Below are positions 1 to 7,114 of a stretch of DNA of 11,610 nt, in pieces. The translations under genes and the position numbers were made by a program. The stretch lies in the NCBI GenBank assembly GCA_001940645.1, contig MDVS01000107.1, forward strand, positions 1 through 11,610, read 5' to 3'. The first letter of the stretch is position 1, and each line of letters opens with the position of its first letter. The notes under the pieces were generated by a model. It saw only the letters and a list, made by a program, of their open reading frames with translations, was not told the DNA's origin and ran no database searches. Source of the DNA: Candidatus Heimdallarchaeota archaeon LC_3 (GTDB taxonomy: Archaea > Asgardarchaeota > Heimdallarchaeia > Hodarchaeales > LC-3).

Positions 1-2
1 GG

Positions 3-1373
3 GTAAATGTTTTCATAGAGCTTCCATGGGACAAAATAGTTCCTATTTTAAATGAAGATGATTTTGAATTTTTTATTAAATTCATTGAGGAAAACAGGAT
101 CTTATATGATCATAATGAAACAATTAGAAATAAAATCTTTTCTCCCCTAGTCAACGATTTCAAAAAGTATTTTAGATACCTTTCTAGAAAAGAAAAAAAT
201 AGTATTGACTTAATTTCAGAGTCTATTTTCATTTCTGAATATATACCTGATTATAAAACACGCGCTTTATGGAATAAAAAAGTCTTTAATGAGATGAAAG
301 ATATTCATTGGGAAAATGAATTAGAGAATTATGAAGCAGAATCCTTTTGGGAAAAATTCGCTAAATTTTTTGAAAGACCCGATTCAATTGATGATTTCGA
401 TGAGATTGGAGCAAAAATTTTCAAATTAATTATTTGTAACAATACTTTACTTTTCAAATTTTTTCAAAAAAAAAATCAATTACTATCATTTGGGGAAATC
501 CTGCATAAAGGATTTATCAGAAATAAGACTGAATATAGACCTCTGATCGATGAATACATTAGGTTACTTCCAAATTTATTTATCAGTATGGAAGACGATA
601 CTGATTATTCTATATTCCAATCTAGGGCTTTATTAAAAACTGAATTTATACAAGATATCCTTAAACAAGAAAAATTAGATTCTAAAATTCTTTTCGATTG
701 GTACACATCAAAAATGATTACTTTTCTCGACCAAACAAATAGATCTTCAAAATTACATGATTTAGAATTACTTTCAGATGTTTCATTGCCTCCCTATAGT
801 GAAACAAATGTTCTAACTGCGATCGTTAATGAATTTAAGTTAAATAGAGTATTTGAAGGATATTCTTATCCAACGCTTCCATCAGAAGATGAAATTAATC
901 AAAATAATAAAAGAGGAGAAATAAGGAGATCTATTTTAAATTCTCCAAAATTTTTACTCCTTGATTGGAAAAAATTGCTTAAAGAGAATTCTTTTTATAA
1001 TATAAGTGGATTTTTAAAAGAATTAGCGAAAACGGACAAAGAAGTTAGGAAAAAAATATTAGAAAATGAGACATTTTGGCACATTAAATGGGATTATTGG
1101 TTAAAAGCAAATCTACTTAATAGAAACAGAGAATTAAAAGAGTTTATAAAAATTCTAAGTGAAAATAACAAAAATAAACACACAATACGATTTGTGGCAT
1201 CAAAGAAATTCCAGAAATTACCATGGGAACATTGCTTGTTGTTGATCACACAAAATAAGAATGATACAAGTACTAAGTATCTATCTAAAGGAGAATTTTA
1301 TGAAATATGTAATATATTAAATGAAAATTTTGAAAAATTCAATTTCAGACTCAAAAACAAGGAGAATTTATAG
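3..1373 (+). CDS. 3' part of a large helical repeat protein, function unknown
   Basis: The frame is open from the left edge to a TAG, giving 456 residues, so this is the C-terminal part of a longer protein. The first ATG (294) lies at residue 98 and is probably not the start, because the 97 codons before it read as ordinary charged, aromatic protein. I do not recognise the family. The protein is rich in Lys, Glu, Phe and Ile, with no signal peptide or membrane segment. A loose motif recurs: a short hydrophobic run, Trp, two or three residues, Leu-Leu or similar, then often Asn, with helical sequence following. Its tryptophans are at residues 9 (LPWDKIVPILN), 103, 233, 322 (LLDWKKLLKEN), 363 (IKWDYWLKANLLN) and 408 (LPWEHCLLLITQN). 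The last three are 41-45 residues apart, which suggests degenerate alpha-helical repeats, perhaps a scaffold. A gene-free stretch follows, so no partner is indicated. Coding call is firm; function is unknown. Confidence 0.85.
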   Translation, partial: VNVFIELPWDKIVPILNEDDFEFFIKFIEENRILYDHNETIRNKIFSPLVNDFKKYFRYLSRKEKNSIDLISESIFISEYIPDYKTRALWNKKVFNEMKDIHWENELENYEAESFWEKFAKFFERPDSIDDFDEIGAKIFKLIICNNTLLFKFFQKKNQLLSFGEILHKGFIRNKTEYRPLIDEYIRLLPNLFISMEDDTDYSIFQSRALLKTEFIQDILKQEKLDSKILFDWYTSKMITFLDQTNRSSKLHDLELLSDVSLPPYSETNVLTAIVNEFKLNRVFEGYSYPTLPSEDEINQNNKRGEIRRSILNSPKFLLLDWKKLLKENSFYNISGFLKELAKTDKEVRKKILENETFWHIKWDYWLKANLLNRNRELKEFIKILSENNKNKHTIRFVASKKFQKLPWEHCLLLITQNKNDTSTKYLSKGEFYEICNILNENFEKFNFRLKNKENL

Positions 1374-2010
1374 TAAAATTTCTTGAAAGTTAATTTCTCT
1401 ACAAAATGGATGGTTTTTTATGTGCAATGAGCTTTATTATCTCTCGCTGCAATAGTCTGCATATTAACAATATTTTGAATATTTTTGTATAATTTAAGAT
1501 CTGTCTTAAAATTTTTTAAAATACTATTTTCTCTATTTTATAATTGTTAAGAGATTTAACAGCGGTTGATATTTAATTCAAAGTTAATTTTTGTCAGAGT
1601 TCAAAATTCAAAAGAATTAAAAAGATTTAAGGGGTAATATATTGTATTGGTCTTTAAGGGGATGGTAATAATAAGGCAAATGAAATTTCCTAATAATCTT
1701 TCTTCAAAGTATAAACAAAATGAACTACTGTTATTAGCGACTGTAATATCCTTTATTTTCACTTTAGGTGCTATGATTTTTGTATATTTCTTTATCAAGA
1801 AATAAAACTATTCTATTTTTTAGTTTAAAATTAGAGTTATCACAATTTTAAAACCCAATAATTTGAAGATTTCAATTGAAAAATGTATAAAGTCAAAAAT
1901 ATTCATTTAAATATTTTATCTAGAATTAAAATGATTAAGCTCAGTATATGGGTCAAATTTTGTCATATTTTTACAAATAAGGTTTATAATTAAAAATTTA
2001 CATGTAATTC
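1374..2010. other. AT-rich intergenic stretch with at most one tiny ORF
   Basis: About 640 bases separate the repeat protein from the next Shine-Dalgarno site. Apart from a possible 41-residue membrane peptide (1680-1805) I find no convincing gene on either strand. A 65-codon minus-strand reading at 1601-1798 overlaps that peptide and lacks protein-like composition. A TATA-like box, TTTATAATT, lies near 1983-1991, about 25 bases before the Shine-Dalgarno of the next gene, and could be its promoter. No tRNA-like or strong hairpin structure was seen. Confidence 0.5.
1680..1805 (+). CDS. possible 41-residue single-span membrane peptide
   Basis: This short reading frame gives a hydrophilic N-terminus (residues 1-15, with Lys, Asn and Gln), one hydrophobic segment of about 23 residues (roughly 16-38, Leu-, Ile- and Phe-rich with a Gly-Ala pair) and a final Lys-Lys. 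That is the layout of a small single-pass membrane protein. An AAGG lies just before the ATG at 1680; an alternative ATG at 1662 adds six residues but then AAGGGG abuts it. No family is recognised. The peptide sits alone in a long gap, and AT-rich noncoding DNA easily yields hydrophobic codons, so it may not be real. Confidence 0.35.
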   Translation: MKFPNNLSSKYKQNELLLLATVISFIFTLGAMIFVYFFIKK

Positions 2011-2017
2011 GAGGTGA
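2011..2017 (+). promoter_or_regulatory. Shine-Dalgarno site GAGGTGA before a gene without ATG
   Basis: GAGGTGA is a strong match to the complement of the 16S rRNA 3' end. Seven bases after its GAGGTG core the open frame offers only ATC (2024), or ATA three bases earlier; the first TTG comes at 2051, too far away. The same core-to-start distance (6-7 bases) holds for the sites at 2921 and 3672. The site therefore supports initiation near 2024 despite the lack of a standard start codon. Confidence 0.6.
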
Positions 2018-2023
2018 AAAATA

Positions 2024-2470
2024 ATCCACGGAATTAAAACTAATATTTCTTTGATTCAAGAATTAGGATCTGGCCTCATTAAGTTTATCAAATTTGGTAC
2101 CAATAACCTGCCCATTCAGGAATTTCTAAATTTAGATAATTTTAAAAGCATAGATCCCATAGTATTATCTAATACTTTAGTTCAAGATGGGATTTTTGAG
2201 ACTAAATTTAAAATTGATGAAGTTGAGATCACAAGAACTATTGAATTTGCTAGCTCTCTAAAACACTTTGAAGGACCAAAAATTAAAGTAAAACTTAGAG
2301 TTAAATCTAATAAACCTGATATTTTATTTTGGAGACTAAATATCCCTCATATAGACAACATAACAACAAGAATTGATAAAGAGATTTCATCTTCTATACA
2401 TTGTCCCCCTGGTAATAAAGAATTACTGAATAATGTAGACGAACTACGATTAGAGTGGTATTATTTGTGA
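2024..2470 (+). CDS. hypothetical beta-rich protein, probable non-ATG start
   Basis: The frame is open from 2018 to a TGA and gives about 148 residues from ATC 2024. The first conventional start, TTG 2051, would give 139 residues but has no nearby ribosome site, whereas the GAGGTGA at 2011 is well placed for 2024. I do not recognise the family. The middle (about residues 50-110) alternates hydrophobic and polar residues as in a beta-sandwich, for example FKIDEVEITRTIEF and KIKVKLRVKSNK. There is no signal peptide, membrane span, catalytic motif or cysteine pair. The 3' end overlaps by 21 bases the 3' end of the convergent membrane/coiled-coil gene. The next plus-strand gene begins about 460 bases on, so operon membership is doubtful. 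A lost ATG and an inactive gene is an alternative reading. Confidence 0.6.
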   Translation: MHGIKTNISLIQELGSGLIKFIKFGTNNLPIQEFLNLDNFKSIDPIVLSNTLVQDGIFETKFKIDEVEITRTIEFASSLKHFEGPKIKVKLRVKSNKPDILFWRLNIPHIDNITTRIDKEISSSIHCPPGNKELLNNVDELRLEWYYL

Positions 2471-2908
2471 GTCCTCAATACTCCTTTCTAATTCTTCGAT
2501 TGTAATCTTCATACCTTGTGAGTCTAGTTTATTTATATTTAGACTAATGAGATTTTCTTTCTCTAATTGTAGTCGTGCAAGATTTTTTTTCTTATTTAGT
2601 ATTTTTTCTTTAATTATTTCTTTCTTTTCTTCTAGAAGCAATAGTTTCTCTCTTGATGAATGATCAGTCTTGTTTTCTGATTTAATACCTGATACCAATG
2701 CATGACATATTTCAAAGAAAACAAGAAAAAGAACAGCAAAGAGAAAAATAATAAGGCTGAAGAAACTTATGAACAAAAATATTGGAAAAAATGTAAAACG
2801 AGGCAGCAAAACTGAAACTTGAATTTTTAGTAGGAACTGGTATAAATTAAAAAGGGGATATTTGAATGATAAGGAAAAGAAAAAATAAAAGTAAAAAAGA
2901 TAAAACAA
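2450..2908 (-). CDS. hypothetical membrane-anchored coiled-coil protein
   Basis: This reading gives up to 152 residues from TTG 2908, ending in TAA. Residues about 38-68 form a long, almost uncharged Phe/Leu/Ile stretch long enough for one or two membrane spans. An extremely Phe-rich stretch at residues 2-15 may be another span or noncoding sequence read through. From about residue 83 to 148 the sequence is rich in Lys, Glu and Leu with heptad-like spacing (SREKLLLLEEKKEIIKEKI), typical of a coiled coil projecting into the cytoplasm. Start choice is poor: no ATG lies upstream of the membrane part, and TTG 2809 would give a 119-residue protein that keeps the main span. Its 5' end lies 24 bases from the divergent 175-residue gene and its 3' end overlaps the convergent gene. 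No family recognised. Confidence 0.5.
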   Translation of the reverse strand: MFYLFYFYFFFSLSFKYPLFNLYQFLLKIQVSVLLPRFTFFPIFLFISFFSLIIFLFAVLFLVFFEICHALVSGIKSENKTDHSSREKLLLLEEKKEIIKEKILNKKKNLARLQLEKENLISLNINKLDSQGMKITIEELERSIEDSQIIPL

Positions 2909-2920
2909 ACTATATTTTAA

Positions 2921-2927
2921 GAGGTGA
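2921..2927 (+). promoter_or_regulatory. Shine-Dalgarno site GAGGTGA for the 175-residue gene
   Basis: GAGGTGA lies five bases before ATG 2933. It fixes that ATG as the start, and shows what a normal initiation region looks like at this locus, which is useful for judging the two non-ATG genes. Confidence 0.7.
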
Positions 2928-2932
2928 GTTAA

Positions 2933-3460
2933 ATGGTGTTAAATTTAATAGATATTAATGAAGAAATTAGAAAAAATATGAAAGATGAGTTGGAGAAAGA
3001 CGTAGAAGAAAATAATGTTTATTATAGTCCAAGATTATTAGAAACTTCCACACATCAATATCTTACTCTTTTAATAGCTTCTTTTGAAACAGGAAATGAT
3101 TCAACATTAGCAAATGATATTGCGACAAATAATTGCCTTAAAAGTCATGAAGAACGAAGAACAAAAAGTGGAATTATACAGGCCAAAGTTTCAAAAAATG
3201 CTCATGAAATGCTAGCAGAAGGAGAGTTCAATAGGTATTACATAAGAGGATTATGTCTTTATGCAATAAAAGTTAATAAAAAACTAAAAGTTTATAGAGC
3301 AAAAGCTGTTGTTAATCCTAGAATAGAATCAGAGTCAAAAATAGGTTCGATTTGTGAACCTGAAGCACTTTTGAAAGATTTAAGATTAAATCCAGGAGTT
3401 GATACAGCACTTGGAATACCTAGTGGACCAAATTCTGGGTTGAGCGTAAAATTGGTATAA
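2933..3460 (+). CDS. conserved-looking 175-residue protein upstream of an SMC-like ATPase
   Basis: ATG with a well-placed GAGGTGA, ending in TAA. Residues 1-30 are charged and helical; 35-70 are helical (LLETSTHQYLTLLIASFE). Residues 78-112 contain KSGIIQAKV and GEFNRYYIRGLC (97-108), and the protein ends with GPNSGLSVKL (165-174). The density of Gly, Asn, Arg and Pro in these segments suggests conserved functional loops rather than filler. From memory, unverified, such GEFNR-YIRGLC proteins occur beside SMC-like ATPases, but I cannot name a domain or activity. There is no membrane span, signal peptide or zinc cluster. It heads a plus-strand set: the 54-residue gene starts 67 bases later and the ATPase follows it directly. 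The order suggests a subunit or partner of the ATPase. Confidence 0.8.
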   Translation: MVLNLIDINEEIRKNMKDELEKDVEENNVYYSPRLLETSTHQYLTLLIASFETGNDSTLANDIATNNCLKSHEERRTKSGIIQAKVSKNAHEMLAEGEFNRYYIRGLCLYAIKVNKKLKVYRAKAVVNPRIESESKIGSICEPEALLKDLRLNPGVDTALGIPSGPNSGLSVKLV

Positions 3461-3468
3461 GTAAACAA

Positions 3469-3477
3469 AAGGAGTGA
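3469..3477 (+). promoter_or_regulatory. strong Shine-Dalgarno-like AAGGAGTGA with no start codon after it
   Basis: AAGGAGTGA follows the stop of the 175-residue gene by eight bases, but no ATG, GTG or TTG comes within the next dozen bases in any frame. The next gene's ATG is 50 bases downstream. In that gene's frame, codons run from about 3480 to a TAA at 3508-3512 region (in-frame stop just before CAA CGG GTT ATA AAA ATG). The site may mark a lost start or a short leader. Confidence 0.4.
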
Positions 3478-3527
3478 AAAATTTATTAATAAATTTATCT
3501 AAGTGTATTTAACAACGGGTTATAAAA

Positions 3528-3692
3528 ATGAGAAAAAAAATTTTTCAAGAAATTTTAGAAAGGTATAACAAAGAGACTAGTATTCCAAAAACGATTATTG
3601 ATCTACTAGAAAAAACATGGATGAATAATGAGACAGTTACTAAAAAAGATCTTATTAATTCAATAAAAATCGAGGTGGAGAAGAACGACTGA
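3528..3692 (+). CDS. 54-residue helical protein coupled to the ATPase
   Basis: Runs from ATG to TGA and encodes 54 residues of mixed charge with two or three predicted helices (KKIFQEILERYNKE, IPKTIIDLLEKTW, KKDLINSIKIEVEK). No family is recognised. It lies between the 175-residue gene and the ATPase, and its last eight bases overlap the proposed ATPase start (ACG 3685); the ribosome site for the ATPase is inside its 3' end. That arrangement implies translational coupling and a role in the same complex, as with the small subunits of other SMC-like defence ATPases (inference). No good Shine-Dalgarno precedes its ATG; the strong one at 3469 is 50 bases away. Confidence 0.65.
   Translation: MRKKIFQEILERYNKETSIPKTIIDLLEKTWMNNETVTKKDLINSIKIEVEKND
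3672..3678 (+). promoter_or_regulatory. Shine-Dalgarno site GAGGTGG deciding the ATPase start
   Basis: GAGGTGG lies inside the 3' end of the 54-residue gene. Seven bases after its GAGGTG core comes ACG 3685, followed by ACT GAA ATT AAA. Initiation there gives an N-terminus (Met-Thr-Glu-Ile-Lys) normal for an SMC-like ATPase, and no ATG, GTG or TTG exists in the open frame until 4105. Confidence 0.65.
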
Positions 3693-6087
3693 AATTAAAG
3701 AAATTTCAATTAAAGCCTTTAGGGGAATCCCAAATCAAACTATTGTTTTAGACAGTAAGAGTTTATTTATTAGGGGGGACAACGGATCTGGAAAAAGTGC
3801 TGTAGTCGATGCCCTAGAGTTTTTCTTCACAGGTACACTAAAATCACTTAAAGATGTTAAAAGCCTGTCATTACCTAGACATTTACCTCATGTCACCAAA
3901 AATAAAGAAGATATCAACATTGAAATTATTTTTGATCCTTTAACACAAAAGGTTATTAGAAAATATAAAGAAATTAGTCCAATCCCAAAGAAACTAGTCC
4001 AATTCTTTGAAAACGTTAATAATAGTTCGTTTATTTTAAGACGATCACAAATTTTACAATTTATATTTAGTCCACCTTCGGAAAAATGGAAAACCATTTC
4101 TTCTTTGATAGGTTTAGAAGCTATTGAAAAACAAGAAGTAATCATTAGAAGTTTATTTGATGAATACAATGAAAAATTGAAATCTCAAAATACAATAAAA
4201 GTTGATTTGATAAAAAAATTACTAAAAAAAATTGGAAAATCCGAGAGACGCGTTAATACAGTACCAGGTGTGAAAAAAGAAATAATAGATCATATTAACA
4301 CATTTTCTGAAAAAAAAATAGCTGAATTGAAAAAAATTCCACAATTAAGAGAGGAATTGATTAAAAGAACTAAGAAACAAGAATTATTAAAGGAACAAGA
4401 TTTATTTAGGAAGTTAGATGTCTTCATTAATGATATCATTGTACCAGATATATCAAAGGAAGTTATTACAAACATTAATGATAAAATATTAGCATATCGG
4501 ACAATTCAATTGAAAAGATTGACAAGTCTTAGAGAAGTTTTAGTCCCCGGTCATGAATTTCTTTCAATATTCCACGATTCTGAATGTCCTCTTTGTCTCC
4601 AACAAATAAATTCAGAAGAGGTAATTAAAACTATTGCAAATAGATTAGAAGAAATTGAACAAAAGACCAAGCACTTAATTAAATTGAAAGATGATATAAA
4701 AGGGATTAAAAATGAATTAAGTAAATTACAAAGCAGTTTAAAAACTTTTATAGAAAAAATGAAGAAAATAGAAAATTTAAAAGAATATAAGAAAGAAATT
4801 GCTAGCGATTCTAAAAATTTAGAGAAAATTCTTCAAGAAATCAATAAATGTGAAAAATTAGAAGACATATTACCTATAGAAAAGATGGAAGAACTTTTTA
4901 ACGGAATCAAAAAGATATTAGATCAAATTGAACAAAAAGTACAAAATGAAGTAAATAAGGTTGAACTTACACCAGAGGATAAAGAAATTATTGATGTAGT
5001 AAAAGATCTAACTTATATAGAAATAAAGTTGGATGAATTGACCGAAATAGAAAAGAAATTCGAGATTACTCAGAAATATCAAAGAATTCTAAAAAAGTTG
5101 AATGAAACTTATTCTGAATCAAAAAAAGAAATGATTCAAAAAATATACTTCAAAATTGAATCAGATGTCAATAATTTTTATTTAAAAATTCATCCAGGGG
5201 AAGATCATAAAAATATTCAGTTGACGGTCGATAGCAAAAAATTAGGAAGCACAAATTTAACTGTGGATTCATATGGAAGAGATACCCAAGATCCAAGAGC
5301 ATTTTCAAGTGAAGGTCATTTGGATTCACTTGGTGTCTGTATCTTTCTATCATTTGTTAAACATTTTAATTCAGATTGTAAAATAATTGTCTTAGATGAT
5401 GTTTTTACTACAATAGATTTTGAACATAAACAAAACTTTGGTCAACTAATCAAAGATGAATTTAAAAATTATCAGTTCATATTTACTACTCATGATAAAC
5501 ATTGGTTTAAGGAACTTAGTATGGCTTTTCCAAAATCAAAATTCATCAATTTTACCAATTGGAATTTATTCACTGGTCCTTCAATTTATCCTTATACATT
5601 TTATCAACAAAAGATTCAGGATGATGTAAATTCAGGTAATATAGAATATGCGGGAATAGGTTGTAGGATTTACTTGGAAGGTTTATTGAAAAAAATTGCT
5701 GAATTAACATTCACAGCAATCACATACAAACCAAAACAAGATTATGTCTTTAATGATCTGTATGGGCCAGTAAAGAAAAAAATGATTGAAATGGGTCAAT
5801 TAGATCAAAATTTTCAAAAAGAAATTAATGAAATTTACAAAATATTCGAAATAAAAAAAGATTATTTGAATTTTTTATCACATGATAATCCAGATATAAC
5901 AGGAATATTTATTGAAGATCTCCAGATTATATTCGATATAATTAAGAGATTAAATAAACTAATGTTATGTAATTGTGGAAAATATTTAATCTACGATATT
6001 AAATCTAAAATATTGATATGTTCAAAACCCTGTAAATCACCAACATATTATGGAGAAAAATTGCACCAAGAAGTTAAGGAGGCATAA
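3685..6087 (+). CDS. SMC/RecN-like ATPase with CPLC hook and C-terminal helical domain
   Basis: About 800 residues if started at ACG 3685, ending in TAA. N-terminal ATPase half: beta-strand then FRGI, Walker A GDNGSGKS (G31-S38), and a Q-loop-like ILRRSQILQFI near residues 119-129. Long charged coiled coils follow, broken by the zinc-hook-like CPLC at 301-304 and resuming to about 500. C-terminal ATPase half: signature FSSEGHLDSLG (540-550), Walker B IIVLDD (567-572), and the H-loop histidine H603 in FTTHDKH. So it has every motif of a Rad50/SMC/RecN-type ABC ATPase, which dimerises on ATP and binds DNA. Beyond about residue 625 is an extra all-helical domain (RIYLEGLLKK at 661, NFLSHDNP at 729) and a C-x-C plus C-x3-C cluster (762, 764, 779, 783). 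Such extensions are common in antiviral SMC-like ATPases. There is no ATG, GTG or TTG from 3667 to 4104, so a caller restricted to those would start at TTG 4105 and lose Walker A. Function in defence is inferred. Confidence 0.88.
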   Translation, partial: TTEIKEISIKAFRGIPNQTIVLDSKSLFIRGDNGSGKSAVVDALEFFFTGTLKSLKDVKSLSLPRHLPHVTKNKEDINIEIIFDPLTQKVIRKYKEISPIPKKLVQFFENVNNSSFILRRSQILQFIFSPPSEKWKTISSLIGLEAIEKQEVIIRSLFDEYNEKLKSQNTIKVDLIKKLLKKIGKSERRVNTVPGVKKEIIDHINTFSEKKIAELKKIPQLREELIKRTKKQELLKEQDLFRKLDVFINDIIVPDISKEVITNINDKILAYRTIQLKRLTSLREVLVPGHEFLSIFHDSECPLCLQQINSEEVIKTIANRLEEIEQKTKHLIKLKDDIKGIKNELSKLQSSLKTFIEKMKKIENLKEYKKEIASDSKNLEKILQEINKCEKLEDILPIEKMEELFNGIKKILDQIEQKVQNEVNKVELTPEDKEIIDVVKDLTYIEIKLDELTEIEKKFEITQKYQRILKKLNETYSESKKEMIQKIYFKIESDVNNFYLKIHPGEDHKNIQLTVDSKKLGSTNLTVDSYGRDTQDPRAFSSEGHLDSLGVCIFLSFVKHFNSDCKIIVLDDVFTTIDFEHKQNFGQLIKDEFKNYQFIFTTHDKHWFKELSMAFPKSKFINFTNWNLFTGPSIYPYTFYQQKIQDDVNSGNIEYAGIGCRIYLEGLLKKIAELTFTAITYKPKQDYVFNDLYGPVKKKMIEMGQLDQNFQKEINEIYKIFEIKKDYLNFLSHDNPDITGIFIEDLQIIFDIIKRLNKLMLCNCGKYLIYDIKSKILICSKPCKSPTYYGEKLHQEVKEA

Positions 6088-6163
6088 TTTTTAAAATAAT
6101 ATAAGATATTTAACATTTTTTCAAATAAAAAGAAATTATTATGTCAATATGTAATTGTATATA

Positions 6164-7114
6164 TCAAAATGGCATCTGAATATTATAATTATTGAGTATC
6201 GACTTGAATACTTCTTTAGCAACAATTATTTCTGATTTAGAATAAAACTTTTCTCCATGTATAGGCTTATTAATAAATTTAAGATTTCCATCAATCAAAG
6301 GTTTTTCTTTTACAAGAATATCACTATTCTGAAGCTTTTTGATTTTTGATCCCAAAGTGAGTTTAGATTTGTGTGAGATAATAGATGAAAAACACCTAGT
6401 CAAAAGAATTTCAATGCATAAGCGTATAATAAGAGCTAAAACTGCTGTTTGAGCATTATTTAATGATTGAAGTTTAACTAAATCCTCATACTGAAGCTTT
6501 AATCCTGTTAGTATATCTAATGCGGATTGTTTTGTCAATTCATCTAAAATATTCTTAAATTCCAGCAAAGATCTTAAATTTTTTAACTTATTTTGAATTC
6601 TATTAACTTCAAAATTTAATTTAACTAAGATCTGACCTTGAAGCCGTTTATTTGCATGCATAATTAATAATTCAAAATATTTATCAGAATTTGGTAAATC
6701 AAGAATTTCAATTACACTTTTACGATTGTCTAGATAATGAAGTTTATTTTCAGATAATTTAAAATAACATCTCCAATCAGCGATATCCCAGGGAGTATGA
6801 AATTCAAAAAAAAGTCGATTAAAACGCTCAAGGTCTTTTATAAAATTAAAAAAGTCCAGATCGTGGAAAAAATTTGAAAATAATTTTAATTTATTAAATA
6901 ACGTATAAAATTCACCATATTGTTGATCAAGATTAGGTAATTCATCCCAAGAAAATTTCACCTCGATCGGTTTACTCTCATCCTCTTGATAAGCGGGTTG
7001 TAATTGAATCTTTAAAGATTTCAATTGAGATTCATAGATCTTAGGTAAACTATCAAAAAATGCAGTAAATTCCTCTAAAATAGAAAAATGACTAGTAATT
7101 GAACTATTATTCAT
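6164..7114 (-). CDS. hypothetical helical protein, possible HEPN-like C-terminus
   Basis: Encodes 316 residues from ATG 7114 (319 from TTG 7123) to TGA. ATG is preferred; neither start has a Shine-Dalgarno. The N-terminal third is acidic and aromatic (FSWDELPNLDQQYGEFYTLFNKL). A Trp-rich patch (TPWDIADWRCYF, about residues 107-118) and helices follow. The last 100 residues (LIIRLCIEILLTR, LTLGSKIKKLQ, then NLKFINKPIHG) follow the pattern of DUF4145/HEPN-type helical domains: a hydrophobic helix with Glu, an L-G-x-x-I helix, then a final H-G after an Asn-containing helix. The Rx4-6H RNase motif is not present, so RNase activity is not supported. It converges on the ATPase gene, whose C-terminal domain looks similar, and is divergent from the CHAT gene 160 bases away. 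An ATPase partner or effector role is inference only. Confidence 0.75.
   Translation of the reverse strand: MNNSSITSHFSILEEFTAFFDSLPKIYESQLKSLKIQLQPAYQEDESKPIEVKFSWDELPNLDQQYGEFYTLFNKLKLFSNFFHDLDFFNFIKDLERFNRLFFEFHTPWDIADWRCYFKLSENKLHYLDNRKSVIEILDLPNSDKYFELLIMHANKRLQGQILVKLNFEVNRIQNKLKNLRSLLEFKNILDELTKQSALDILTGLKLQYEDLVKLQSLNNAQTAVLALIIRLCIEILLTRCFSSIISHKSKLTLGSKIKKLQNSDILVKEKPLIDGNLKFINKPIHGEKFYSKSEIIVAKEVFKSILNNYNIQMPF

Noticed and set aside
1601..1798. 65-codon minus-strand reading frame
   Set aside because: No family resemblance and no ribosome site; it overlaps a plus-strand frame with a clearer membrane-peptide layout.
3888..4475. Two minus-strand frames inside the ATPase gene
   Set aside because: They lie antisense to sequence that encodes ATPase motifs and coiled coil; Ser/Leu/Phe-rich shadows of Lys/Glu-rich coding.
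5168..5353. 61-codon minus-strand frame
   Set aside because: Antisense to the ATPase signature region; no independent support.
6241..6430. HEPN RNase active site in the helical protein
   Set aside because: No Arg-x4-6-His motif is present; the nearest arrangements have the wrong spacing or lack the Arg, so nuclease activity was not called.
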